From contig JAFYZT010000044.1 in NCBI GenBank assembly GCA_017548605.1, forward strand, positions 60,522-124,521: a stretch of 64,000 bases of DNA, read 5' to 3'. A program made the position numbers and the translations under genes. The stretch comes from Prevotella sp. GTDB taxonomy: Bacteria; Bacteroidota; Bacteroidia; Bacteroidales; Bacteroidaceae. Each line of letters begins with the position of its first letter. The first letter of the stretch is position 1. Shown here piece by piece: positions 11,308 to 19,080 of the stretch. The notes below the pieces were generated by a model. The model was not told the DNA's origin. It ran no database searches and worked only from the letters and a program-made list of their open reading frames with translations.

Positions 11308-13665
11308 ATGAACAAAATAACCAAAGCGATAGCCATCATATTATTTCCAATCAGTATGACAGCACAGAATGCGCCCCAACTGCGGGCGGACAACTTCGAC
11401 GAAGTACTTGCAGCCATGACTCTGGAAGAGAAAGCCCAGTTGCTCGTCGGCGGAGCCAATAATTTCTTCAGCGGAGGTGCCGTTGTGGGCGGTTCGGCAG
11501 AGACCGTGGCCGGTGCAGCTGGCACTACGGCTGCCATACCTCGTCTCGGCATTCCCGAGACCATTCTCACCGACGGACCTGCCGGTGTGCGCATCAACCC
11601 TACCCGCAAAGGAGACAGCCACACTTATTATGCCACGGGATTCCCCATCGGCACCTGTCTGGCCTCGACATGGAACACGGAACTGGTGAACGAAGTGGGA
11701 CGCGCCATCGGCAACGAGACAAAGGAATACCGCTGCGACGTGATTCTCGGTCCTGGCATGAACCTGCACCGCAATCCGCTCTGTGGCCGTAACTTCGAAT
11801 ACTACTCCGAGGATCCCGTGGTGACGGGTAAGATTGCAGCCGCCTACATCCAAGGTGTACAATCCGAGGGAGCCGGCGTGAGCATCAAGCATTTCGCGGT
11901 GAACTCTCAGGAGACACAGCGTACCAGTGTCGACGAGCGCGTGTCGCAACGTGCCGCCCGTGAACTGTACCTCAAAGGGTTCGAGATTGCGGTCAGGGAG
12001 AGTGACCCTTGGACGGTCATGGCCTCGTATAACCGGCTCAACGGACTGTTCACACAAGGCAGCCACGACCTGTTGACGAAGGTGTTACGTGACGATTGGG
12101 GGTTCAAGGGTATCGTGATGACCGACTGGATAGGTATCCGCGAGGGTCTGCGCACCATCGATGAGGTGAAGGCGGGCAATGATCTGATGGAACCCGGACA
12201 GCCGAAGCAAGCGGAAGAGATTGTGGCAGGCGTGAAGAGTGGGCAGCTGGACATGGCCGATGTGGACCGTAACGTGCGCCGTATGCTCGAATACATTGTC
12301 AAGACACCGAGTTTCAAGAAATACCGTGCCTCCAACGCACCCGACCTGAAGGCCCATGCCGCCATCACCCGCCACGTGGCCAACGAAGGCATCGTATTGC
12401 TGAAGAACAGCAACGGCACATTACCTTTAGCCAAGAGCATCAAGACAGTGTCGCTTTATGGTGTCAACTCGTATGATTTCCTCTCTGGCGGCACGGGCTC
12501 AGGATGTGTCCACACGCCTTACGTGGTCGACATGGTAACGGGCCTGTCGAATGCTGGTATAAAGACCACAGAGCAACTGACGGAGATATACCGCAAATAT
12601 ATCGAATTTGCCAAACTGAAATTTGAGGCCGACCGTCATCCCGCCAAATGGTTCCAGATGTCCATGTTCGGACAGCAAAAATATCCTGAGGTGGAAATCA
12701 GCACCATCTGCAGCCAGAAAGAGGCGAAGAACGCCGATGCTGCCATCATCACCATCGGCCGTCAGGCTGGCGAGGGTATCGACCGCGACATCGAGGGTGA
12801 GTTCAACCTGACCGAACAGGAACGACAGATGATTGTGGACGTGAGCAACTTCTTCCACCAGGAAGGTAAGCCCGTGGTGGTGGTCATCAACTCAGGCTCA
12901 GTGGTGGAGACCGCCTCGTGGAAGAACTACGCTGATGCCATCGTCGTGGCATGGCAACCAGGTGAAGAAGGCGGTAACAGCATGGCTGACATCCTCACCG
13001 GCAAAGCCAATCCCTCTGGCAAGCTGACCATGACATGGCCCATTGCCGCTACCGACCATCCCTCGACACAAAATTTCCCCAACACATCGATGGACCTCTA
13101 CACCTACACTTCCATAGCGGGTAATGCCGGCAAAGTTCCCGGTTATCATTACACCAACCATGAGGAAGACATTTACGTGGGGTACCGCTACTTCGACACT
13201 TTCGACCGTGAGGTGAGCTATCCCTTCGGCTTTGGTCTGTCGTATACCACCTTTGAATATGGCAAACCTTCGGTGAGTATCAAGGGTGAGACTATCGAGG
13301 TGAGCGTGAGTGTGAAGAATACTGGCTCCGTGGCTGGCAAGGAAGCCGTGCAGGTGTATGTTAGTGCTCCGGAAGGCTCATTAGAGAAGCCCGCTAAGGA
13401 ACTGAAAGCCTTTGGCAAGACCAAGGAACTGAAACCTGGGCAGAGCGAGACGCTACGCATGACACTCCAGCGGCGCGACCTGGCATCGTTCGACGAGGCG
13501 CAGAGCGCATGGGTGGTTGATGCCGGCACCTATACTTTTAAGATTGGTGCCTCAGCCGCCGACATCCGCGGCACAGCAACCTTGCGCGTGGAAGGAATGA
13601 CGGAGAAGACCAGCAACGCCCTGGCACCACAGGTGGAAATAAAAAAGATGAAGAAAAAGTTATAA
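11308..13665 (+). CDS. Glycoside hydrolase family 3 beta-glucosidase/xylosidase
   Basis: This exported 785-residue GH3 enzyme should release glucose or xylose from the non-reducing ends of beta-linked oligosaccharides. It has a signal peptide (MNKITKAIAIILFPISMTAQ), the N-terminal barrel with the nucleophile Asp in GIVMTDWIG, and the C-terminal alpha/beta domain (EGIVLLKNSNGTLPL, later AWQPGEEGGNSMADIL). A fibronectin-type III-like domain ends the protein (GLSYTTFEYGK onward). The ATG at 11308 is used because it begins the signal peptide; a longer frame from 11218 would overlap the esterase gene and the word repeat. It is probably co-transcribed with the esterase. Sugar specificity is uncertain. 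Confidence 0.92.
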   Translation: MNKITKAIAIILFPISMTAQNAPQLRADNFDEVLAAMTLEEKAQLLVGGANNFFSGGAVVGGSAETVAGAAGTTAAIPRLGIPETILTDGPAGVRINPTRKGDSHTYYATGFPIGTCLASTWNTELVNEVGRAIGNETKEYRCDVILGPGMNLHRNPLCGRNFEYYSEDPVVTGKIAAAYIQGVQSEGAGVSIKHFAVNSQETQRTSVDERVSQRAARELYLKGFEIAVRESDPWTVMASYNRLNGLFTQGSHDLLTKVLRDDWGFKGIVMTDWIGIREGLRTIDEVKAGNDLMEPGQPKQAEEIVAGVKSGQLDMADVDRNVRRMLEYIVKTPSFKKYRASNAPDLKAHAAITRHVANEGIVLLKNSNGTLPLAKSIKTVSLYGVNSYDFLSGGTGSGCVHTPYVVDMVTGLSNAGIKTTEQLTEIYRKYIEFAKLKFEADRHPAKWFQMSMFGQQKYPEVEISTICSQKEAKNADAAIITIGRQAGEGIDRDIEGEFNLTEQERQMIVDVSNFFHQEGKPVVVVINSGSVVETASWKNYADAIVVAWQPGEEGGNSMADILTGKANPSGKLTMTWPIAATDHPSTQNFPNTSMDLYTYTSIAGNAGKVPGYHYTNHEEDIYVGYRYFDTFDREVSYPFGFGLSYTTFEYGKPSVSIKGETIEVSVSVKNTGSVAGKEAVQVYVSAPEGSLEKPAKELKAFGKTKELKPGQSETLRMTLQRRDLASFDEAQSAWVVDAGTYTFKIGASAADIRGTATLRVEGMTEKTSNALAPQVEIKKMKKKL

Positions 13666-13729
13666 AAGGGTAAAAAGGTAAAAAGGTAAAAGTTGTGGGC
13701 GGAGTAATGTCCATTTTAACTTCCACTTT

Positions 13730-13876
13730 AACTTCCATGAGCGAAGCGAATTAACTCCCACTTTAACTCCCTATTAAAGAAAAACTTCCATGAGCGAAGC
13801 GAATTAACTCCCACTTTAACTCCCTATTAAAGAAAAACTTCCATAAGCGAAGCGAATTAACTCCCATTTTAACTCC
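13730..13876. repeat. 53-bp tandem repeat, about 2.7 copies
   Basis: Units start at 13730, 13783 and 13836 and are almost identical (one g/a change in the third). Each contains gcgaagcgaattaactccca. The array ends 18 bases before the CapA-like start codon, so it lies in the leader or promoter region of that gene. Confidence 0.9.
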
Positions 13877-13894
13877 AGTACAAAATTTAAAAAA

Positions 13895-15040
13895 ATGCAT
13901 ACAACAAGACGTTTGAAGATTAAACCGCTCTTTTTGCTGCCGCTGTTCATGGCCTTCGGTTGCACTGGCAACGCGAAAAACGGACAAGGCAGCGAAACAG
14001 ACAGTATCGCCACAGACACTGTGGAACACCACGTGACACTACTCTTTGCTGGCGACCTGATGCAGCACGATGGACAGATTAAGGCTGCACGCATGGCAGA
14101 TGGAACATACAACTACGATGATGTATTCGCACGTGTGAAAGATGAAATCAGCGAGGCCGACCTGGCCATCGCCAATTTCGAGGTGACGCTCGGCGGCCCT
14201 CCCTACAAAGGCTACCCCCAGTTCTGTGCCCCCGACGAATACCTGTACGCCAGTATTGATGCGGGATTCGATATCTTGCTCACCGCGAACAACCACTGTG
14301 TGGACACCCGTGAACGTGGTCTGCGACGCACCATCGATATGTTGGACTCGTTGAAGGTGCCCCACCTGGGCACGTACAAGAACGCCGAGGAACGTGCGAA
14401 GCAATACCCGTTCATTATCGAACGTGATGGCATACGTATCTGCCTGCTCAACTTCACCTATGGCACCAACGGCATCCCCGTGCCCGCACCCTTCAAGGTG
14501 AATTTGGAAGATACAGTGGAGATAGCTCGCGATCTGGCACGTGCCCGCGAGTTGAATCCCGACGTGATTATCGCCTTCCCCCACTGGGGTATCGAGTATG
14601 TGCAGCAGCCCAATAAGCAGCAACGCGCCCTCGTGGCATGGCTGCTGGCTCATGGTGTCGACCATGTGATTGGTGGCCACCCGCATGTGGTGCAACCCTT
14701 CAAGGTGGAACAGCGCCGTGACGGCAAGCACCTGGTAGTGTACTCATTGGGCAACTATGTGTCGAACATGACGAAGCCTAATACCGACGGCGGAGCCATG
14801 GTACGCATGACGCTGACCAAGAAAGGCGGAAAGACCGAGATGACCGACTGTGACTACTCGCTCTTCTGGGTGTCGAGGCCAGCCACTTCGGGTAAGAAGA
14901 ATTTCCGCATCTTCCCTCTCTCTTACCCCATCGACGAGTTGAACCCTGCCGAACGTAGCCTGCGCCAGCGCTTCATCAATACCACAGGCACCATGCTCGA
15001 GAAATACTGTAAGGGTATCAAGGAAAGGATAAAAGAGTAA
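13895..15040 (+). CDS. CapA-family (PGA_cap) metallophosphatase-fold lipoprotein
   Basis: This 381-residue protein belongs to the CapA/PgsA family, which has a calcineurin-like phosphoesterase fold. The N-terminus is a lipoprotein signal with the lipobox FGCTG. Conserved stretches include LLFAGDLMQHDGQI, ANFEVTLGG, LLTANNHCVDTRERGL, FPHWGIEY and VIGGHPHVVQP, which carry the metal-binding Asp, Asn and His residues. Family members take part in poly-gamma-glutamate or capsule formation in Bacillus, but in Bacteroidota they are common single genes of unknown role, so no pathway is assigned. A 53-bp tandem repeat array ends just upstream. Confidence 0.85.
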   Translation: MHTTRRLKIKPLFLLPLFMAFGCTGNAKNGQGSETDSIATDTVEHHVTLLFAGDLMQHDGQIKAARMADGTYNYDDVFARVKDEISEADLAIANFEVTLGGPPYKGYPQFCAPDEYLYASIDAGFDILLTANNHCVDTRERGLRRTIDMLDSLKVPHLGTYKNAEERAKQYPFIIERDGIRICLLNFTYGTNGIPVPAPFKVNLEDTVEIARDLARARELNPDVIIAFPHWGIEYVQQPNKQQRALVAWLLAHGVDHVIGGHPHVVQPFKVEQRRDGKHLVVYSLGNYVSNMTKPNTDGGAMVRMTLTKKGGKTEMTDCDYSLFWVSRPATSGKKNFRIFPLSYPIDELNPAERSLRQRFINTTGTMLEKYCKGIKERIKE

Positions 15041-15090
15041 AAAACTCATTAACTTATCAACTAATTAACTCATTAACTAAAAAACTAATA
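15041..15090. repeat. ATTAACTCATTAACT word repeat
   Basis: The 51-base gap between the CapA-like and Ig-like lipoprotein genes is almost entirely built of the words attaactcattaact and aactaa. It is one of several low-complexity word arrays placed directly after stop codons in this window. Confidence 0.6.
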
Positions 15091-15091
15091 A

Positions 15092-16435
15092 ATGAAAAAG
15101 TACCTGTATCAATTACTATTCGTCATCATGGCCATCGGCCTCTGTGCCGGTTCGTGCAATGACGACAACGATGACGACATGACCACCCCCGAGAGTCCGG
15201 GCGGCGGCGGCAGCTCTTCCTTCGACCCCACGAATATACCTAACGGCTACTGCAAGGGCATAGGTCTGTACCTCTATCGTACTGTAGCTCAGGTGGGCGA
15301 ACCTTTCACGCTCTATGCTAAGAAATTCATCGATGAGAGCGTGCACCTGCATTACTACCAGAATGCCGACGACATGTACAAAGGAACATGCTGGCTCGAT
15401 ATGGCTGGCGACGGTACCAAGTGGGAATCCAAGGACGGCACATTGAAATGGATGTCGAGCGACGAGAGCATCGCCACGGTGGACAAGAACGGCAAGGTGA
15501 CGCCGAAAAAAGCGGGCTATGTGAACATCTACGTCTATACCGACAATAAGCAGTCAGCCCGTTGTATGGTAAAAGTGGAGCCGAAGTCGAAACGCTATGG
15601 TGTGCATGTGGCCGGCTTCGAGCTGACCGATTACAACTACAAGGACGCAAACAAATTCCCTGGTGTATCGGGTGGCATCGAATACAACCCCACCTTCAAC
15701 ACTTTGACGTTGAACAACTGCAACATTAATCTCACTGACTCGGTGGAAGGCATCTACGTGGACGTTGACGGTCTGGCCATCACCGCCATCGGAAACTGCA
15801 AGGTGACCACCAACCACTGCTATGCTCTGGCCCTTCGAAACTACTACAACCTGGGCACCGTCGTTATTGACGGGCATACATACGAGAATGCACCCATAGA
15901 ACGCACGGCCACCCTCAAAAGTGAAGGTGAAATCACTTTTGAGAGTACTGCTACGGGACGGCAGAAACGGAGTGCCGGTATCGGCATCGGTGAATGGTTC
16001 GAACTGGACATTGTCTATGGTAACGTGACGGCCAAAGGCCATCAATACGGTGTCAGCGGTGCCGGCTGGCATTACTACTCCGGTCGCAATTTCTGGAACA
16101 TAGAGAATATGATGGGTGGTTCACTGCGCGGCGGTAGTATATCTATACTGCGCTGCACCTTCACCGCTATCTGTGATACTGGCGACGAAGGCTGTGGAGC
16201 CATGAATCAGCTGGCGATGATTTACACCAACTCTTCGTACAACATCGAGCCTGGCGATGTCTCCGCATTTAATTATGGAAAAATAGAGGCCACCAAATAC
16301 ACACCTACGCTGAGGGACGAGAGTGGCAGCTGGTGTGCCGCCGTATGCAAGAAGGGAACACGCCAACCATTTAAGGGCAAAGTGGTGTATTCTTCTTCTG
16401 TGCCATGGAACGGCGAACAGTATCCCATCAACTGA
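15092..16435 (+). CDS. Surface lipoprotein with BIG2-type Ig-like domain
   Basis: This is a 447-residue lipoprotein of unknown function. The signal ends in a lipobox (GSCNDD) followed by an Asp-rich stretch (NDDNDDDM), the pattern used in Bacteroidota to send lipoproteins to the cell surface. A Gly/Ser linker follows. Residues about 110-160 form a bacterial Ig-like (BIG2) domain (WMSSDESIATVDKNGKVTPKKAG). The C-terminal 280 residues are a beta-rich region (GGIEYNPTFNTLTLNNCNI and onwards) that looks like a right-handed beta-helix/solenoid but matches no family I recognise. It stands alone before a bidirectional terminator. Confidence 0.75.
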   Translation: MKKYLYQLLFVIMAIGLCAGSCNDDNDDDMTTPESPGGGGSSSFDPTNIPNGYCKGIGLYLYRTVAQVGEPFTLYAKKFIDESVHLHYYQNADDMYKGTCWLDMAGDGTKWESKDGTLKWMSSDESIATVDKNGKVTPKKAGYVNIYVYTDNKQSARCMVKVEPKSKRYGVHVAGFELTDYNYKDANKFPGVSGGIEYNPTFNTLTLNNCNINLTDSVEGIYVDVDGLAITAIGNCKVTTNHCYALALRNYYNLGTVVIDGHTYENAPIERTATLKSEGEITFESTATGRQKRSAGIGIGEWFELDIVYGNVTAKGHQYGVSGAGWHYYSGRNFWNIENMMGGSLRGGSISILRCTFTAICDTGDEGCGAMNQLAMIYTNSSYNIEPGDVSAFNYGKIEATKYTPTLRDESGSWCAAVCKKGTRQPFKGKVVYSSSVPWNGEQYPIN

Positions 16436-16464
16436 CGTAAAAGGTGAAATCTTCAAAAAAGAAC

Positions 16465-16499
16465 ACTCCCCAAACCGCGAAAAGTGCGATTTGGGGAGT
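16465..16499. terminator. Bidirectional terminator between Ig-like lipoprotein gene and pnp
   Basis: A 10-bp stem plus an inner 3-bp stem. On the minus strand it is followed by a T-rich tail (TTCTTTTTTG), so it is mainly the pnp terminator. Confidence 0.8.
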
Positions 16500-16519
16500 T
16501 TATTTTCATCTATCGATGA

Positions 16520-18862
16520 TTAGTCGATATCAAGACTGTGGTCGAGTGAGTCGTTGAAATCTTTCGGCTCATGTTCGGCCAGCGGATCGTGATAGTCGTT
16601 GCGGTGGGTGTTATTTCCACCACGACGTTCGTTGCCACGACGTTCGCCACGGTCATTACCTCCACGCTCGGGACGCGGACGACGCTCACCACGTTCGGGA
16701 CGCGGACGACGCTCACGTTCCTGATAACCCTCAGGTTTCGGGATGAGCACGCGGTGTGACAGCTTGTACTTTCCTGTCTTCGGGTCTATCTCGAGCAGTT
16801 TGACGGTAATCTTGTCACCCTCCTTGATGCCTGCCGACTCGACGGTCTCCAGACGTTTCCAGTCAATCTCGGAGATATGAAGCAGACCATCCTTGCCCGG
16901 CAGAATCTCTACGAAGCAACCGTAAGGCATGATGCTGCGCACGGTACCCTCGTACACCTCGCCCACCTCGGGCACGGCGACGATGGCCTTGATCTTGGCC
17001 ACAGCAGCCTCGATGCTCTCCTTGTTGGGAGCACTCACCTGCACCTTGCCAACACCGTCTTCCTCATCGATAGTAATGGTCGAGCCTGTATCTTCCTGCA
17101 TCTGCTGGATAATCTTACCGCCCGGGCCAATGACTGCACCGATGAACTCCTTCGGTATCTCGAAGGCTACGATACGCGGCACATGCGGCTTGAGGTCAGC
17201 ACGAGGCTCAGCGATGGTATCGGTGATGCAGCCGAGGATATGCTCACGGCCTTCCTTGGCCTGCATAAGCGCTTTCTCGAGAATGTCGAACGACAAACCG
17301 TCGCACTTGATATCCATCTGTGTGGCTGTCAGACCGTCCTTGGTACCTGTGGTCTTGAAGTCCATATCGCCCAAGTGGTCCTCGTCACCGAGAATGTCGG
17401 AAAGAACCGCATATTTGTCTTCTCCAGGATTCTTAATCAGACCCATGGCGATGCCGCTGACGGGTTTCTTCAAGGGCACACCCGCATCCATAAGCGCCAG
17501 CGTACCGGCACATACGGTAGCCATCGACGATGAGCCGTTAGATTCGAGAATCTGGCTCACCACACGCACGGTGTAGGGGAAGTCTTCGGGTATCTGACCC
17601 TTCAGACCGCGCCAAGCCAAGTGGCCGTGACCAATCTCACGACGGCCAACGCTACGCTGTGCCTTCGCCTCGCCCGTACAGAACGGTGGGAAGTTATAGT
17701 GGAGCAGGAAACGCTGATAGGAACGCTCCAACACATCATCGACGAGTTTCTCATCGAGCTTGGTGCCCAACGTCACGGTTGTGAGCGACTGTGTCTCACC
17801 ACGTGTGAAGATACTGCTTCCGTGGGGCATGGGCAGCGGACTCACTTCGCACCAGATGGGACGTATCTCATTGGTCTTGCGGCCATCGAGACGGATGCCC
17901 TCATCGAGGATGCAGCGGCGCATGGCGTCACGCATCACATCGTGGTAATAGCGGTCCATCATATCATATTTCTCTTGCAGAGCATCTTCGTCAAGATCAG
18001 CATGGGCGGCAGCATAGGCCTCCTTAAAATCGGCCAGAATCTTATCGAAGGCATCAGCACGTTCATGCTTCTCCAATGCTTGCTTCGTCACGTCATAGGC
18101 TGGCTGATAGAGTTCTTTGTTCATCTGCTCACGCAGTTCCTCGTCATTCACCTCATGGTCGTACTCGCGCTTCACATCCTTGCCGAGTTCCTTCGACAGT
18201 TCAATCTGCAACTCGCACATCGGTTTGATGGCATCCATGGCCACCTTAAGGGCACCGAGGAGGTCTTGTTCAGACACCTCTTTCATTTCACCTTCCACCA
18301 TCATGATGTTATCGGCCGAAGCACCCACCATCACGTCGATGTCGGCTTCTTTCATCTGCTCGAAGGTCGGGTCAACAACATATTCGCCGTTTACACGTGC
18401 CACGCGCACCTCTGAGATGGGGCACTCGAAAGGAATATCTGAGCATGCCAAAGCGGCCGAAGCAGCAAAACCAGCCAGTGCATCAGGCTGATCAACACCA
18501 TCGGCAGAGAGCAGCATCACGTTGACAAATACTTCAGCGTGGTAGTTGGAGGGGAATAGAGGACGGAGCACACGGTCGACAAGACGCGACGTGAGAATCT
18601 CATTGTCACTGGGTTTTCCTTCACGCTTGGTGAATCCGCCTGGGAACCGTCCGGCAGCGGCATACTGTTCTCTGTAATCCACCTGCAAAGGCATGAAATC
18701 TGTTCCGGGGACTGCATCTTTTGCGGCACAAACAGTGGCCAGGAGCACGGTGTTACCCATACGGAGGACAACGGAGCCGTCGGTCTGCTTTGCCACTTTG
18801 CCGGTTTCAATGCTGATGGTTCTTCCATCAGGCAATGAAACTGTTTTCGTAATAACGTTCAT
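16520..18862 (-). CDS. pnp: Polynucleotide phosphorylase with Arg/Gly-rich C-terminal extension
   Basis: PNPase degrades mRNA 3' to 5' using phosphate and acts in the cytoplasm. The 780-residue protein has two RNase PH domains; the second carries the active-site region ([26 protein letters not shown]). A KH domain ([13 protein letters not shown]) and an S1 domain ([31 protein letters not shown]) follow. Usual family length is about 710 residues. Here about 55 extra residues form a highly charged Arg/Gly/Glu tail with a repeated RRPRPERG unit, then an acidic end. Such tails can add RNA or protein binding, but this is inference. A TAACTTTG box and a hairpin lie in the about 75-base leader. Confidence 0.97.
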   Translation of the reverse strand: MNVITKTVSLPDGRTISIETGKVAKQTDGSVVLRMGNTVLLATVCAAKDAVPGTDFMPLQVDYREQYAAAGRFPGGFTKREGKPSDNEILTSRLVDRVLRPLFPSNYHAEVFVNVMLLSADGVDQPDALAGFAASAALACSDIPFECPISEVRVARVNGEYVVDPTFEQMKEADIDVMVGASADNIMMVEGEMKEVSEQDLLGALKVAMDAIKPMCELQIELSKELGKDVKREYDHEVNDEELREQMNKELYQPAYDVTKQALEKHERADAFDKILADFKEAYAAAHADLDEDALQEKYDMMDRYYHDVMRDAMRRCILDEGIRLDGRKTNEIRPIWCEVSPLPMPHGSSIFTRGETQSLTTVTLGTKLDEKLVDDVLERSYQRFLLHYNFPPFCTGEAKAQRSVGRREIGHGHLAWRGLKGQIPEDFPYTVRVVSQILESNGSSSMATVCAGTLALMDAGVPLKKPVSGIAMGLIKNPGEDKYAVLSDILGDEDHLGDMDFKTTGTKDGLTATQMDIKCDGLSFDILEKALMQAKEGREHILGCITDTIAEPRADLKPHVPRIVAFEIPKEFIGAVIGPGGKIIQQMQEDTGSTITIDEEDGVGKVQVSAPNKESIEAAVAKIKAIVAVPEVGEVYEGTVRSIMPYGCFVEILPGKDGLLHISEIDWKRLETVESAGIKEGDKITVKLLEIDPKTGKYKLSHRVLIPKPEGYQERERRPRPERGERRPRPERGGNDRGERRGNERRGGNNTHRNDYHDPLAEHEPKDFNDSLDHSLDID

Positions 18863-18907
18863 CTAAAAAAAATAAAAAATAACTTATTGTTTTAACTAAC
18901 ATCTTCA

Positions 18908-18928
18908 GAAAGGCGCCATTCGCCTTTC
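18908..18928 (-). promoter_or_regulatory. Hairpin in the pnp leader
   Basis: An 8-bp stem (gaaaggcg/cgcctttc) with loop ccatt lies between the -7 box and the pnp start codon, so it should be present in the mRNA leader. In E. coli a leader stem is the target of RNase III and PNPase autoregulation; an equivalent role here is only a suggestion. Confidence 0.5.
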
Positions 18929-18942
18929 TTCCAAAATTTGTG

Positions 18943-18950
18943 CAAAGTTA
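18943..18950 (-). promoter_or_regulatory. TAnnTTTG box for pnp
   Basis: TAACTTTG on the minus strand matches the -7 consensus; it lies 81 bases upstream of the pnp ATG. No clear -33 element at the standard spacing. Confidence 0.5.
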
Positions 18951-19080
18951 GTCATTAAAAGTGGAATCGACGAATAAATGTCTGATTATTTTCCTTTTTG
19001 GCTGATTTTCGGTCATTTCAGCGCTGAGCACATTAATTGTCAAGACAGAAGGAACAAACAATACTATATGGATATCTTTA

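Noticed and set aside
13730-13876. CRISPR or mobile element end
   Set aside because: The 53-bp units are contiguous without spacers, and there is no transposase.
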